This document shows, one piece after another, positions 35,258 through 43,774 of a DNA stretch of 64,000 bases. Source of the stretch: Gammaproteobacteria bacterium (lineage in GTDB: Bacteria; Pseudomonadota; Gammaproteobacteria; Burkholderiales; Burkholderiaceae_C). The number at the start of each line of letters is the position of its first letter. Position 1 is the stretch's first letter. The stretch covers positions 1 through 64,000 of the forward strand of contig JAHJWB010000023.1 of NCBI GenBank assembly GCA_018828125.1. The letters run 5' to 3'. The position numbers and the translations under genes are program-made. The notes under the pieces were generated by a model. That model worked only from the letters and a program-made list of their open reading frames with translations. It was not told where the DNA came from and did not search any database.

Positions 35258-35686
35258 ATGGAAACACAAGAACTGCACCGGGGTCGGCTGATTGACCACA
35301 TTCAGTTGGTCGTGCGCGACTTGGCGGCCAGCCAGGCGTTCTACACCGCCGTGCTGGGCGCCTTGCAGGTGCCGATGGGCGGCGCGGACGAGGGCTACTT
35401 CTGGGCGGACGAGCTGTTTGTGTCGTCCGCCGACAGCCTGGCCGCGCAAGGCCACCTGACGGGGCGCACGCACCTGGCCTTTCAGGCGAAAGAACGGGCC
35501 ATGGTGCATGCCTTTTACAAAGCTGCGCTGGCCCACGGTGGCACCGACAACGGCCCGCCGGGCGAACGCCCCTACCACCCTGGCTACTACGCCGCGTTTG
35601 TGTTGGACCCGGATGGCAACAACATTGAGGCCGTGTTCCGCGGCGAGGCCCAGCGCAGCGCGCCATCGGTCAAGGTGACGTTTTGA
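35258..35686 (+). CDS. VOC-family (glyoxalase/bleomycin resistance-like) protein 2
   Basis: A 142-residue VOC protein (IDHIQLVVRDLAASQAFYTAVLGAL ... HPGYYAAFVLDPDGNNIEAVFRG). Metal-ligand candidates are the first histidine (H in IDHIQL), a histidine in the central strand and the glutamate near the end, as in glyoxalase I-type enzymes. The start METQELHRG at 35258 follows AAAGGACAACCAC, a good ribosome-binding site. It is the second gene of the VOC pair; the substrate is unknown. Confidence 0.87.
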   Translation: METQELHRGRLIDHIQLVVRDLAASQAFYTAVLGALQVPMGGADEGYFWADELFVSSADSLAAQGHLTGRTHLAFQAKERAMVHAFYKAALAHGGTDNGPPGERPYHPGYYAAFVLDPDGNNIEAVFRGEAQRSAPSVKVTF

Positions 35687-35695
35687 GGTGCTGAT

Positions 35696-35724
35696 GGCCC
35701 GGGCAGGGCGACTGTTGCCGGGCC
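35696..35724. terminator. Weak hairpin between VOC pair and lrp-type gene
   Basis: GGCCCGG...CCGGGCC forms a 7-bp GC stem between the converging VOC and Lrp genes. It has no T-run, so it may act only in part. Confidence 0.4.
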
Positions 35725-35740
35725 CTGGCGCCGTCCCGCA

Positions 35741-36190
35741 TCAAACGGATTCTGGCCGGACCAGGCCGCGCAGTGGGATGGGTGTGGAGAACACGATGGA
35801 TGTGCGGGTCTCGCCGTAGCCGTTGATATCGCCCAGAAACTGTTCCAGGTCTGGCAGGTCGCGGGCGACCACCTGCAGCACGTACGAATCGTTGCCGCTG
35901 ACGTGGTGGCATTCCAGCACCCGGGCCGATTTGCGCAACTTGTCGATCAGCGCGGTCTTGCCGGGCTGTGGCACGTTGATGCCCACCACGGCCCGCACAC
36001 CGTAGCCGACCTTGGCGGGGTCGATGTCGGCATGGACGCCGCGCACCACGCCCGCCTCTTGCAGGCGGCGCAAGCGCTCCAGCGTGGCGGGCACCGACAG
36101 CCCCACCGTCTGCGCCAGGTCTTTGAGAGAGGCGCGCCCATCGGCCTGCAAAGCACTAAGCAGCCGCCAAGCCTTGTCGTCAACGTCCAT
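35741..36190 (-). CDS. Lrp/AsnC-family transcriptional regulator
   Basis: A 149-residue Lrp-type protein: the N-terminal HTH (DVDDKAWRLLSALQADGRASLKDLAQTVGLSVPATLERLRRLQEAGVV) and the C-terminal RAM domain with GNDSYVLQVVARDLPDLEQFLGDI. It diverges from a LysE-type exporter gene with about 100 bases between them, the classic arrangement for a regulator that senses an amino acid and induces its exporter. Confidence 0.92.
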   Translation of the reverse strand: MDVDDKAWRLLSALQADGRASLKDLAQTVGLSVPATLERLRRLQEAGVVRGVHADIDPAKVGYGVRAVVGINVPQPGKTALIDKLRKSARVLECHHVSGNDSYVLQVVARDLPDLEQFLGDINGYGETRTSIVFSTPIPLRGLVRPESV

Positions 36191-36292
36191 GAACGGCCTT
36201 TCGGTAGATATGCAGAAAAATGCGAAAGCAAAACCGGAGAACGCCTAATTTTTAGCATTCTCTATCGGCAAGCGCGGTTCTAGCATGGGTGC

Positions 36293-36916
36293 ATGGACTT
36301 TGCATCGCTCACTCTGTTTCTTCAATCCGCCGCCATCGGCGTTCTCATCGCAGCCCCCGTGGGGCCCATCGGCCTGCTGACCATGCAGCGCACGCTGGAG
36401 CGGGGTTTGGCAGCGGGGCTGGCAACTGGCCTGGGTGCGGCGGCGGCTGATGCGGTGTATGGCGCCATCGGTGCGTACAGCGTGCGCTGGCTTATCGACC
36501 TGCTGGCCAGCGCCAAAACACCGCTGGCGCTGGGCGGCGGCGCCTTGCTGCTGGTACTGGCTTGGCGCACCTGGCGCGCCCCCGTGGCCAGCACAGCAGC
36601 CCCCGCGCGCGACGCCAGGGGGCTGCTGGGCTTGGCCGCGGGCACGTTTGCACTGACGCTGGCCAACCCCGCCACCATCATTTCGTTCATCGCGGTGTTC
36701 GGGTCGCTCGGCGGCGGGCAGCCGAGCAGCCAGCTGTCGCCGCTGTGGATGGTGGCTGGCGTACTGGCGGGTTCGACCGCCTGGTGGCTGCTGCTGACAG
36801 GCGTCATCGCACACCAGCGGCGGCGCTTTACGGCCGCATGGCGCCAGCGCATCAACCAGGTGTCGGCGCTGCTGCTGGGCGGCTTTGCGCTGTGGCAGTG
36901 GGTGCAGTTGGTGTGA
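36293..36916 (+). CDS. LysE-family amino-acid exporter
   Basis: A 207-residue RhtB/LysE-type transporter with six hydrophobic segments and the family signature AAPVGPIGLLTMQRTLERGLAAGLATGLGAAAADAVYGAIGA near the N-terminus. It probably exports a basic or other amino acid or a small metabolite across the inner membrane. The divergent lrp gene likely controls it. Confidence 0.9.
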   Translation: MDFASLTLFLQSAAIGVLIAAPVGPIGLLTMQRTLERGLAAGLATGLGAAAADAVYGAIGAYSVRWLIDLLASAKTPLALGGGALLLVLAWRTWRAPVASTAAPARDARGLLGLAAGTFALTLANPATIISFIAVFGSLGGGQPSSQLSPLWMVAGVLAGSTAWWLLLTGVIAHQRRRFTAAWRQRINQVSALLLGGFALWQWVQLV

Positions 36917-36949
36917 GCTATCGCACGCTGTGGCCAACCTCCCGGTGAA

Positions 36950-37252
36950 TTAGCGGTGTTTGTATTGCGTGGGGCAAAAAGCCCGGTTGACTGCAGGCGA
37001 GCGCAAAGCCAAGTGTTTGGTGGCACGCCCCGTGACCCGCTGGCGCCACATACGATACGAGCCGGGCTTGAGCTGGCGGCGCATGAGGGTGATGACATCG
37101 CCCTCGCTCAGGCCGAATTGCAGCGCTATGGACTCGAACGGTGTGCGGTCTTCCCAGGCCATTTCGATGATGCGGGAGAGGTCTTCGTCCGTGAGCGTGC
37201 CGGGCTTGGCAGGAGCAGGGTGTAGCGCGTGCAGTGCGTGGGTGGTGTGCAT
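36950..37252 (-). CDS. TIGR03643/DUF2805-type small protein
   Basis: A 100-residue protein with the conserved block LTDEDLSRIIEMAWEDRTPFESIALQFGLSEGDVITLMRRQLKPGSYRMWRQRVTGRATKH. The family is widespread in proteobacteria and looks like a small helix-turn-helix protein. Its function is unknown. It converges on the LysE gene, ending 33 bases after it. Confidence 0.85.
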   Translation of the reverse strand: MHTTHALHALHPAPAKPGTLTDEDLSRIIEMAWEDRTPFESIALQFGLSEGDVITLMRRQLKPGSYRMWRQRVTGRATKHLALRSPAVNRAFCPTQYKHR

Positions 37253-37351
37253 GGTAGGTGAACGCGCGCGACAAAATGGTGGACGGGCGCGGGTGTATTG
37301 GACACTGGCCCGGCAAGTTCTGTGCAGACAGGTCAGATGCCCTGATGCTAT

Positions 37352-37400
37352 GTTTGTAATAGCTACAAGCGCCTAACCACCAAGCGCTAGCGGCCTAGAA
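37352..37400. repeat. Comamonadaceae palindromic repeat, copy 6
   Basis: The sequence GTAATAGCTACAAGCGCCTAACCACCAAGCGCTAGCGGCC matches the other copies with a more degenerate left arm. Confidence 0.6.
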
Positions 37401-37462
37401 GCATCTGATCAGGTCGCTCTCTCACATAAGGACATCAGACTGTTCACTGTCAGTTGCGCGGG

Positions 37463-37572
37463 GATTGGCTCCCTCTCCCCTCGCGGGAGAGGGTTGGGGA
37501 GAGGGGGCCTGCACCCGCGCCCGACCCGTTCCCCCCTCTCCCCGGCCCTGTCCCACAAAGGGCGAGGGGGTG
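37463..37572. repeat. GC-rich extragenic palindromic repeat
   Basis: CTCTCCCCTCGCGGGAGAGG and downstream CCCCTCTCCCCGGCCCTGTCCCACAAAGGGCGAGGGGG form nested hairpins. Such CTCTCCC/GGGAGAG units are common extragenic repeats in proteobacterial genomes. Confidence 0.55.
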
Positions 37573-37586
37573 GGGCCGTCAGTGGA

Positions 37587-37703
37587 TCAACACACCGCCA
37601 TGAGCGAGTCGACGACTTTGCGCTGGGCCGAGGTCAGCGCGGAATAGCCCTCACGCAGCAGGCGCAGCACGATGCGATGGATTTCGGTTTCACTCGGGGT
37701 CAT
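37587..37703 (-). CDS. 38-residue hypothetical protein
   Basis: On the minus strand AAGGAGAACACC precedes an ATG at 37703 that opens a 38-codon frame, MTPSETEIHRIVLRLLREGYSALTSAQRKVVDSLMAVC. The strong, well-spaced ribosome-binding site and the amphipathic helical composition suggest real translation. A longer frame runs upstream but lacks support. No family or function is known to me. Confidence 0.55.
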   Translation of the reverse strand: MTPSETEIHRIVLRLLREGYSALTSAQRKVVDSLMAVC

Positions 37704-38026
37704 GGTGTTCTCCTTGCAGGGTGACAGAACAAGAGCAGCCACGCGGTGGTGGCGGACCAAGGCACGCGGACACCACCAAAGGCCCCGCAACGCCCGGGCC
37801 TGCTCCCCCATGGACCAAGCCCGCTGCCACTGTGCCTGCGTGGCGGCAGCGGCAATGCGGCGATGTGAGGGTAATTGGCAGCGCTGTTCACGCGGCGCCA
37901 ACGGCTGGCGACCACGCGCAGGCGCGGTGCTGGGCACGCCCACCGCACCCGAAAACTACTGTTTTGATAGCTGCCAGCGATTGTCTAACAAGCGCTAGCG
38001 GCCTAAAACACTTCAAAGATTGATGC
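37704..38026. other. Interval before the nicotinate dehydrogenase gene end
   Basis: The interval contains palindromic repeat copy 7 near its right end. No gene is supported. Confidence 0.5.
37961..38010. repeat. Comamonadaceae palindromic repeat, copy 7
   Basis: CTGTTTTGATAGCTGCCAGCGATTGTCTAACAAGCGCTAGCGGCC follows the nicotinate hydroxylase operon end and has the family arms TAGC...GCTAGCGGCC. Confidence 0.65.
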
Positions 38027-41000
38027 TCAGGGATGTGCAGGGCCCGCCCGCACGCGGGCCAGGGCCTCGGGCACGTTGGCCCACGCGGGGCGGCCCGGCG
38101 CGTAGCGCTGGCGCATGTAGCCCGCCAGCTCGGTGATCTGCGCGTCGCTGAGCGCGTGGCCAAAGCCGGGCATGAAGCCGATGTCCCGCGCGGCGGGCTC
38201 GCGGATGCCGTGCACGATGACCTGCAGCAGGTTGTCGGGCCGGTCGCTGTGCAGGTTGCTGTTGAGCGCCAGGGGCACGTTCACGCCCAGCAGCTTCGGG
38301 CCGTCGCCGTCGTGGTGGCAGGCGGCGCAGGCGCCATCAAACAGGCGCTGGGCCTGGCCGAGCTGTGGCGCCAGTGCGGCGGCCTGGGCCACGGCGGTCT
38401 GGGCGCGCTGCTGCGCATCCGACGTGGGATGGGCGGCAGGCTGCGTGGCGGCCTGAGTGACGGTTTCGGTGGCGGTGAACGATGCCAGGTAGCCCGCCAT
38501 GGCGCGGATGTCGTCGTCAGGCAGGTGCGCCAGCTCGCGCACCACGGGGGCCATCGGGCCGGAGGCGCTACCGTGCTGCGGGCTGTGGCCGTGGCGCAGA
38601 TAGCCATACAGCGCATCGGCCGTCCAGGGCACGGGCGCCTTCGACAGGCCGGTGAGCGCAGGCGCCTCCCAGCCATCAATCATGGCGCCCGACAGAAACG
38701 CAGCGCTACCCAACTCGGCCCCCAGCGCATTGCGCGGCGTGTGGCAGGCGCCGCAGTGGCCCACGCCCTGCACCAGGTAGGCGCCCCGGTTCCATTCGGG
38801 GGGGCGTGACGGGTCCGGCTTGAATGGCGTTGCGTCGTGGAACAGCGCGTTCCAGCCCGCCATGAGGGGGCGCACGCTGAACGGGAAGGTCAACTCGGTC
38901 TTGGGTACCTCGGCCCGCACGGCGGGCTGCGCCATCAGGTAGGCGTACAGCGCGGTCAGGTCGTCGTCGCTCATCTTGGCGAACGACGTGTAGGGGAACG
39001 CGGGGTACAGGTGTTTGCCGTCGCGCGAGATGCCCTCGCGCATGGCGCGCTGGAAGGCGCTGAAGGACCACAGGCCGATGCCGGTCTCAGCATCAGGCGT
39101 GAGGTTGGTGGTGTAGACCTTGCCAAAGGGCGTTTCCATGGCGCGGCCGCCCGTGTTGGGCGTGCCGCCGGGGGCGGTGTGGCACACCGCGCAGTCGCCC
39201 GCAGCGGCCAGCAGGCGGCCGCGTTCGATGGTGGCGGCGTTGTAGACCGAGGCACCCGCCGTCTGCACCACGGGCGCGATGGAGGGGCGCCAGCCCAGCA
39301 GCGCGGCGCCCATGGCGATGCCACCAGCGGCCAGGGCCAGGGCGCGCGCCCAGGGGCTGCGTTTTGCGGGCCATGTGGCGCTTGCGGGCACGGTGGGTGC
39401 GGGCAGCTCCAGCGTGGGCAAAACCTCGGCCTGCTCGGTGGGTGCGGTGCTGCCTGCAGCCGCCTCGCCTGCGCCGCCGGGCAAGGGGTTGAGCCCGGCG
39501 CGCACCACCTCGGGCGTGAACGGCGGCGCACGAAAGCGCACACCCGTCGCATCAAAGATCGCATTGGCAATCGCTGCTGTACCCGGCACAGAAGACGACT
39601 CGCCCGATCCCAACGGCACCTCGTCCTGCCGGGGCATGTGCATGACCTCGATGACGGGCACCTCGCGAAAGCTCAGGATGGGGTAGCTGCCCCATTCGCG
39701 GTTATCCACGGACTGCTTGACGGGCTCGAACGTCACCTGCTCCTTGAGCGCGCGGCTGGTGGTCTGCAGCACGTTGCCGTGCACCTGCTGCTCCACTCCG
39801 GCAGGGTTCACCATCAGGCCCGCGTCGTGCCCCACGACCACGCGGCGCACGTGCACCTCGCCGGTCTTTTTGTTGACCTCGACATTGGCCACCCAGGCGG
39901 CCCAGGCGGCGCCAAAGCCGGGCCATTTGCTGTGGATGTAGCGGGCGTAGGCAAAGCCCTGGCCTTGCACCCAGTCACCCTCCAGCGGGCGCTGCTGCGG
40001 GCCGGTGCGCCGAATCCAGCCCGCCTTCTCGGCCGTGGCCTGCACCAGCTCGGCGGCGCGCGGGTCGTTCAGCAGCTGCAGGCGAAATTGCACCGGGTCC
40101 ACACCCGCCGCCGTGGCCAGCTCGTCCACATACGACTCGTGCGCAAACGAGTTGGGCAGGGCTGACACGCCGCGCAGCCACGATGCACGCACGATGGGCG
40201 GCATGTCGTTGACGGCCACGCGCAGGTTGTCGTACTGGTAGGGCGGACGCGCCGTGCGGTCGCCCATCTCGTAGGCCTGGGCCACGGGCTCGATGGTGCG
40301 GGTGAGCAGCAGGGCCAGCGTGGGCGCGCCGTTGGAGGGGTAGGACGTTTCGAAGTCGTACGCCGCCACGGTGCCATCGGCCTTGAGCCCGCCGCGCACC
40401 TGCATGAGCTGGGCCGTGCCTTTCGGCTCCCACAAATGCTCCTGCTCGCGCGTGAGCTGCACGCGCACCGGGGCGCCGACAGCGCGCGAGAGCAGCGCGG
40501 CATCGGCCGCCACATCGTCGGCGCCGTTGCGGCCGTAGCAACCGGCTGCCTCCATGCGGATGAGGTCGATGTCCACATCGGGCAGGCCCATCAGGCGGGC
40601 CAGATCGGCGCGCAGCACATGGGGGTTTTGTGTGCCCGCCCACACCGTCATGCGCGGGCGGCCGGTGCTGTCATCACTGCGCCATTCGGCCACCGCGCAC
40701 GATGGGCCGATGGAGCCGTGCATCTGGTAGGGCCACACATAGGTGCGTGGCATGGGCTGGCCGTCGGCAGACAGTGCGGCCAGGGCGCCCTCCACATCGC
40801 CCTCGTCCACCAGGCGGCGCTGCGTGGCGGGGTTGGCGCGGATGGCTTGTTCCAGCGCCTCGGCGCTGTCCTGGCGCGGGAAGCCGGGCCAGTCCTTCCA
40901 GAGCACGTTCAGATCGCGCAGGGCCTGCTCGGCCTGTTCCTCGCGCTCGGCGACGATGCCCACAAAGTCGCGGATCACCACCACGGCGCGGATGCCTGGG

Positions 41001-41794
41001 ATGTGGGCGATGGACTGCTGGTCCACCGATTCGAGCGTGTTGCCGATGAAGTCGCCATGGTCGGCCCCCGCATACGGCGGGCGCACCACGCGGCCGTGCA
41101 GCATGCCGGGCACGCGCATGTCGTGCACAAACACCAGCTCGCCGCTGACCTTGGCGGGAATGTCCACGCGTGGCACGGACTGGCCGACCACGGTGTAATC
41201 GGCCGCCGCCTTGGTGGGTGTGGCATCGGCTAGCTCCAGCGATGTGTGCGCGCCCGCCAGCAGCGCGCCGTAGGCCACCTGGCGCGACGGGTCTGCGGTG
41301 ACCTTCACCACGCCGGCACGCACCTGCAATTGATCCACCGGCACGCACAGCCGCTCTGCGGCCTGCGCCACCAGCCAGTGGCGGGCCTGCGCGGCAGCGG
41401 TGCGCAGGGGCTTGGCGTGGATCTGGATGGATGCACTGGCAATGGTGGCGCCCTGGTTGGGCGCGCGCGTGGTGTCGCCCAGCACCATGTTCACCTGCGC
41501 CAGTGGCACGTCCAGTTCTTCGGCCACGATCTGCGCGAGTGCGGTGCGGATGCCGGTGCCCAGGTCCACATGGCCGTTGAGCGCGGTCACGCTGCCGTCG
41601 TCCCACACGGCGATCAGTATCTCCACGCCCTCGGCCGGGTTGCCCGCCACCAGCGCGGGCTGGCCCTTGACGGGCGGCGGCGCAGGCGGTGGGTTGCGCA
41701 CCAACAGCAGCACGCCTCGGGCGGCATGGAAGTCGGCGCGGGTGAGCGGGCTGTGGGCGCGCAGGGGCGCGGCGTTGTCAGGTGGGGCGCTCAT
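38027..41794 (-). CDS. nicB: Nicotinate dehydrogenase large subunit: molybdopterin domain fused to cytochrome c domains
   Basis: A 1,255-residue protein. Residues 1-740 are a molybdopterin-binding xanthine-dehydrogenase-family subunit (GHVDLGTGIRTALAQIVAEELD near residue 75; GRNGADDVAADAALLSRAVGAPV mid-protein). A hydrophobic segment at about 816-835 could be a membrane anchor. The C-terminal 400 residues carry three haem-c motifs (CAVCH near 865, CGACH near 1012, CAACH near 1155). This is the layout of NicB, which with NicA hydroxylates nicotinate to 6-hydroxynicotinate and passes electrons to the respiratory chain. Its start overlaps the small-subunit stop by four bases (ATGA). Other aldehyde/isoquinoline oxidoreductases share this layout, but the neighbouring genes support nicotinate. 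Confidence 0.85.
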   Translation of the reverse strand: MSAPPDNAAPLRAHSPLTRADFHAARGVLLLVRNPPPAPPPVKGQPALVAGNPAEGVEILIAVWDDGSVTALNGHVDLGTGIRTALAQIVAEELDVPLAQVNMVLGDTTRAPNQGATIASASIQIHAKPLRTAAAQARHWLVAQAAERLCVPVDQLQVRAGVVKVTADPSRQVAYGALLAGAHTSLELADATPTKAAADYTVVGQSVPRVDIPAKVSGELVFVHDMRVPGMLHGRVVRPPYAGADHGDFIGNTLESVDQQSIAHIPGIRAVVVIRDFVGIVAEREEQAEQALRDLNVLWKDWPGFPRQDSAEALEQAIRANPATQRRLVDEGDVEGALAALSADGQPMPRTYVWPYQMHGSIGPSCAVAEWRSDDSTGRPRMTVWAGTQNPHVLRADLARLMGLPDVDIDLIRMEAAGCYGRNGADDVAADAALLSRAVGAPVRVQLTREQEHLWEPKGTAQLMQVRGGLKADGTVAAYDFETSYPSNGAPTLALLLTRTIEPVAQAYEMGDRTARPPYQYDNLRVAVNDMPPIVRASWLRGVSALPNSFAHESYVDELATAAGVDPVQFRLQLLNDPRAAELVQATAEKAGWIRRTGPQQRPLEGDWVQGQGFAYARYIHSKWPGFGAAWAAWVANVEVNKKTGEVHVRRVVVGHDAGLMVNPAGVEQQVHGNVLQTTSRALKEQVTFEPVKQSVDNREWGSYPILSFREVPVIEVMHMPRQDEVPLGSGESSSVPGTAAIANAIFDATGVRFRAPPFTPEVVRAGLNPLPGGAGEAAAGSTAPTEQAEVLPTLELPAPTVPASATWPAKRSPWARALALAAGGIAMGAALLGWRPSIAPVVQTAGASVYNAATIERGRLLAAAGDCAVCHTAPGGTPNTGGRAMETPFGKVYTTNLTPDAETGIGLWSFSAFQRAMREGISRDGKHLYPAFPYTSFAKMSDDDLTALYAYLMAQPAVRAEVPKTELTFPFSVRPLMAGWNALFHDATPFKPDPSRPPEWNRGAYLVQGVGHCGACHTPRNALGAELGSAAFLSGAMIDGWEAPALTGLSKAPVPWTADALYGYLRHGHSPQHGSASGPMAPVVRELAHLPDDDIRAMAGYLASFTATETVTQAATQPAAHPTSDAQQRAQTAVAQAAALAPQLGQAQRLFDGACAACHHDGDGPKLLGVNVPLALNSNLHSDRPDNLLQVIVHGIREPAARDIGFMPGFGHALSDAQITELAGYMRQRYAPGRPAWANVPEALARVRAGPAHP

Positions 41795-42297
41795 GCCTGG
41801 GCCTCGCGCATCAGCGCTGCTGCGCGCAGCACGGCGCGGATGATTTCGACATGGGTGCCGCAGCGGCACAGGTTGCCCGACAGCTCGCGGCGCACGGCGG
41901 CCTCATCGGGGTTGGGGTTTCGCTCCAGCAGGGCCACGGCCATCATCACCATGCCATTGAGGCAGTAGCCGCATTGGGCAGCCTGCTCGTCGATGAAGGC
42001 CTGCTGTACCGGGTGCAAGCTGGCACCGTCACCGGTGCCATGGCGGGCGGGCAACCCTTCGAGCGTGGTGATGTCGCGCCCTGCCACACCCTGCGCGGGA
42101 ATCACGCAGGCGCGTGCCGCCACGCCGTCTACCAGCACCGTGCACGCGCCGCATTGGCCCAGGCCACAGCCGTATTTGGGGCCGTTGAGCGCCAGGTCAT
42201 TGCGCAGCACGTGCAGCAGCGTGGCGCTGGGAGGGTGGCCCAGTGGCAGCGCACAAGGCTGGCCGTTGACGGTGGCAGTGGCGGTCGCGGTGAACAT
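41791..42297 (-). CDS. nicA: Nicotinate dehydrogenase [2Fe-2S] small subunit
   Basis: A 168-residue iron-sulfur subunit with the plant-ferredoxin-type cluster motif YGCGLGQCGACTVLVDG and the second motif QCGYCLNGMVMM ... NLCRCGTHVEI. It carries electrons from the molybdenum site to the cytochrome c part of the large subunit. The ATG at 42297 (MFTATATATVNGQ) is used; the upstream frame runs into a low-complexity purine tract and is not conserved-looking. It is translationally coupled with the large subunit. Confidence 0.9.
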   Translation of the reverse strand: MFTATATATVNGQPCALPLGHPPSATLLHVLRNDLALNGPKYGCGLGQCGACTVLVDGVAARACVIPAQGVAGRDITTLEGLPARHGTGDGASLHPVQQAFIDEQAAQCGYCLNGMVMMAVALLERNPNPDEAAVRRELSGNLCRCGTHVEIIRAVLRAAALMREAQA

Positions 42298-42481
42298 GTC
42301 TCGTGGGTTCTTTTGTTTTCTTGTCTTCGCTTCTCTTGTCTTCTCGTATCGACTCACTTCGATTCGATTCGACTCGATTCTTCAAATATTCAGGGCAGGG
42401 CACTGCGCATCACCCAACTTGGCTGTGGATGCCTCACCGCCCCTGTGCAGAAAGGCGCCACCGCCAGGCCCATGGGCCGTG

Positions 42482-43654
42482 TCACCGCATCAGGCGGCCG
42501 GTGCGCGTGTACATCTCCAGGTCCACGAAGTTGGAGCCATTGTGGTTGTTTGGCCCGTATTGCAGCGGGAAATCACCGATCTTGGTGGTGCCCATGTCTT
42601 CCATGGCCTTGATGAAGCCTTCGCGCGTGAGGTTGCGGCCCACGCGCTTGAGCCCCTCGACAAACACGCGTGCGGCGATGTAACCCTCCAGCATGGTGTA
42701 GCTGTCGATCTTCTCGCCCGCTTCGGTGCGGTCCTTTCGGTAATCGGCCACGATGGGCAGGCGGCTGGCCTGCGGCGAGGGCACGATGCTGGCGGTGACC
42801 AGCCCTTCGATGCCGCCGTTCAAGCGCTGCGCGGAGCCGGGCGCATCGGTGATGCCGACCGAGATGGTGTACAGCGGCGAAGCGCCGCCGCCCGCACGGT
42901 AGTCGCGCAGAAAGACCTCGACCATCTTGCCCGCCATGATCATCACCACAGCCCCTGGCTGCGCTTTGGTGAGGGTGGCCACCTGGGCTTTGGCGTCGGT
43001 GGCGGCGATCTCCAGAGGCACGGACTCAACCACCTTGACCTTCAGGTCCTGCGCAATCTGCAGGCAGGTTTCGAGGTTGGATGTACCGAACGCGCTGTTC
43101 TGGTAGACCACCGCAATGTTGTGGATGCCCAGCGTGGCCAGATGGCCCACGATCTTGCGCAGCTCGGTTTCGTAGCTGGCACGCACATGGAACAGGTAGC
43201 GGTTTTGGGTGGTGCGAAACGAGGTGGTGCCCACCAGCGGCGCAAACATGGGCACCCCCGCCTTCTCGGCAATGGGCATGGCGGCAATCAGATTGCCCGT
43301 GGCGACATAGCCGATGAGGGCAAAGACCTTGTCCTCATCAATCAGCTTGGTCGTGTTCTCGGCCGTTTTCTTGGGGTCGTAGGCGTCGTCGTGGGAGACG
43401 AGTTCGAGCGTGCGCCCCTGCACGCCCCCGGTCTTGTTGACCTTGCCGAAGTAGAGCGAGATGCCTGCCTTGTAGTCCACACCAAAATCCTTGGCAGGCC
43501 CGGTGAACACCGCTGACTGACCGACCTTGATGCGGGTGTCGGTCACCCCGGTCTCGGCAGCGGCCGGGCCGGCAGCCCCCAGAGCAGCGGCGGCCAGGGC
43601 CGTTAGCACCGCACGGCGGTCGATTCGACCCTCCTTCATCCCACGACATTTCAT
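42482..43654 (-). CDS. Liv-type ABC transporter substrate-binding protein A
   Basis: A 390-residue periplasmic binding protein with signal peptide (AVLTALAAAALGAAGPAAAETG) and the type I (Leu/Ile/Val-like) fold: TRIKVGQSAVFTGPAKDFGVDYKAGISLYFGKVNKTGGVQGR at the N-terminus and GYVATGNLIAAMPIAEKAGVPMFAPLVGT mid-protein. AGGAG precedes the start. It lies in the nicotinate operon next to the hydroxylase and away from the first binding-protein gene, so it is a second receptor for the LivFGHM-like transporter and may bind a pyridine compound. Confidence 0.88.
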   Translation of the reverse strand: MKCRGMKEGRIDRRAVLTALAAAALGAAGPAAAETGVTDTRIKVGQSAVFTGPAKDFGVDYKAGISLYFGKVNKTGGVQGRTLELVSHDDAYDPKKTAENTTKLIDEDKVFALIGYVATGNLIAAMPIAEKAGVPMFAPLVGTTSFRTTQNRYLFHVRASYETELRKIVGHLATLGIHNIAVVYQNSAFGTSNLETCLQIAQDLKVKVVESVPLEIAATDAKAQVATLTKAQPGAVVMIMAGKMVEVFLRDYRAGGGASPLYTISVGITDAPGSAQRLNGGIEGLVTASIVPSPQASRLPIVADYRKDRTEAGEKIDSYTMLEGYIAARVFVEGLKRVGRNLTREGFIKAMEDMGTTKIGDFPLQYGPNNHNGSNFVDLEMYTRTGRLMR

Positions 43655-43742
43655 GAAACGCTCCTTACATCAAAGGTGCAAGTTTCCCTGCAAGCGGAGC
43701 GACTGCGCAACCATTTCTGCGGGGTGTTGTGAATCCGTCAAA

Positions 43743-43764
43743 CCCCGGCGCCGAAGCACCGGGG
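43743..43764 (-). terminator. Hairpin after the nicotinamidase gene
   Basis: On the minus strand CCCCGGTGC-TTC-GGCGCCGGGG is followed by TTTG. It lies between the nicotinamidase and the second binding-protein gene and may attenuate rather than end the operon. Confidence 0.4.
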
Positions 43765-43774
43765 CAGTGCGCCA

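Larger units (their letters stand above)
37253..37586. other. Gene-poor interval with repeats
   Basis: The interval contains palindromic repeat copy 6 and a 110-base GC-rich repeat (37463-37572; CTCCCTCTCCCCTCGCGGGAGAGGG followed by a near-mirror CCCCTCTCCCC...AAAGGGCGAGGGGG) that can fold into long hairpins. No gene is supported; a 60-codon frame through the repeat is a by-product. Confidence 0.6.

Noticed and set aside
37465-37647. 60-codon plus-strand frame
   Set aside because: It lies within the GC-rich extragenic repeat and its protein (MAPSPLAGEGWGEG...) is the well-known by-product of that repeat type.
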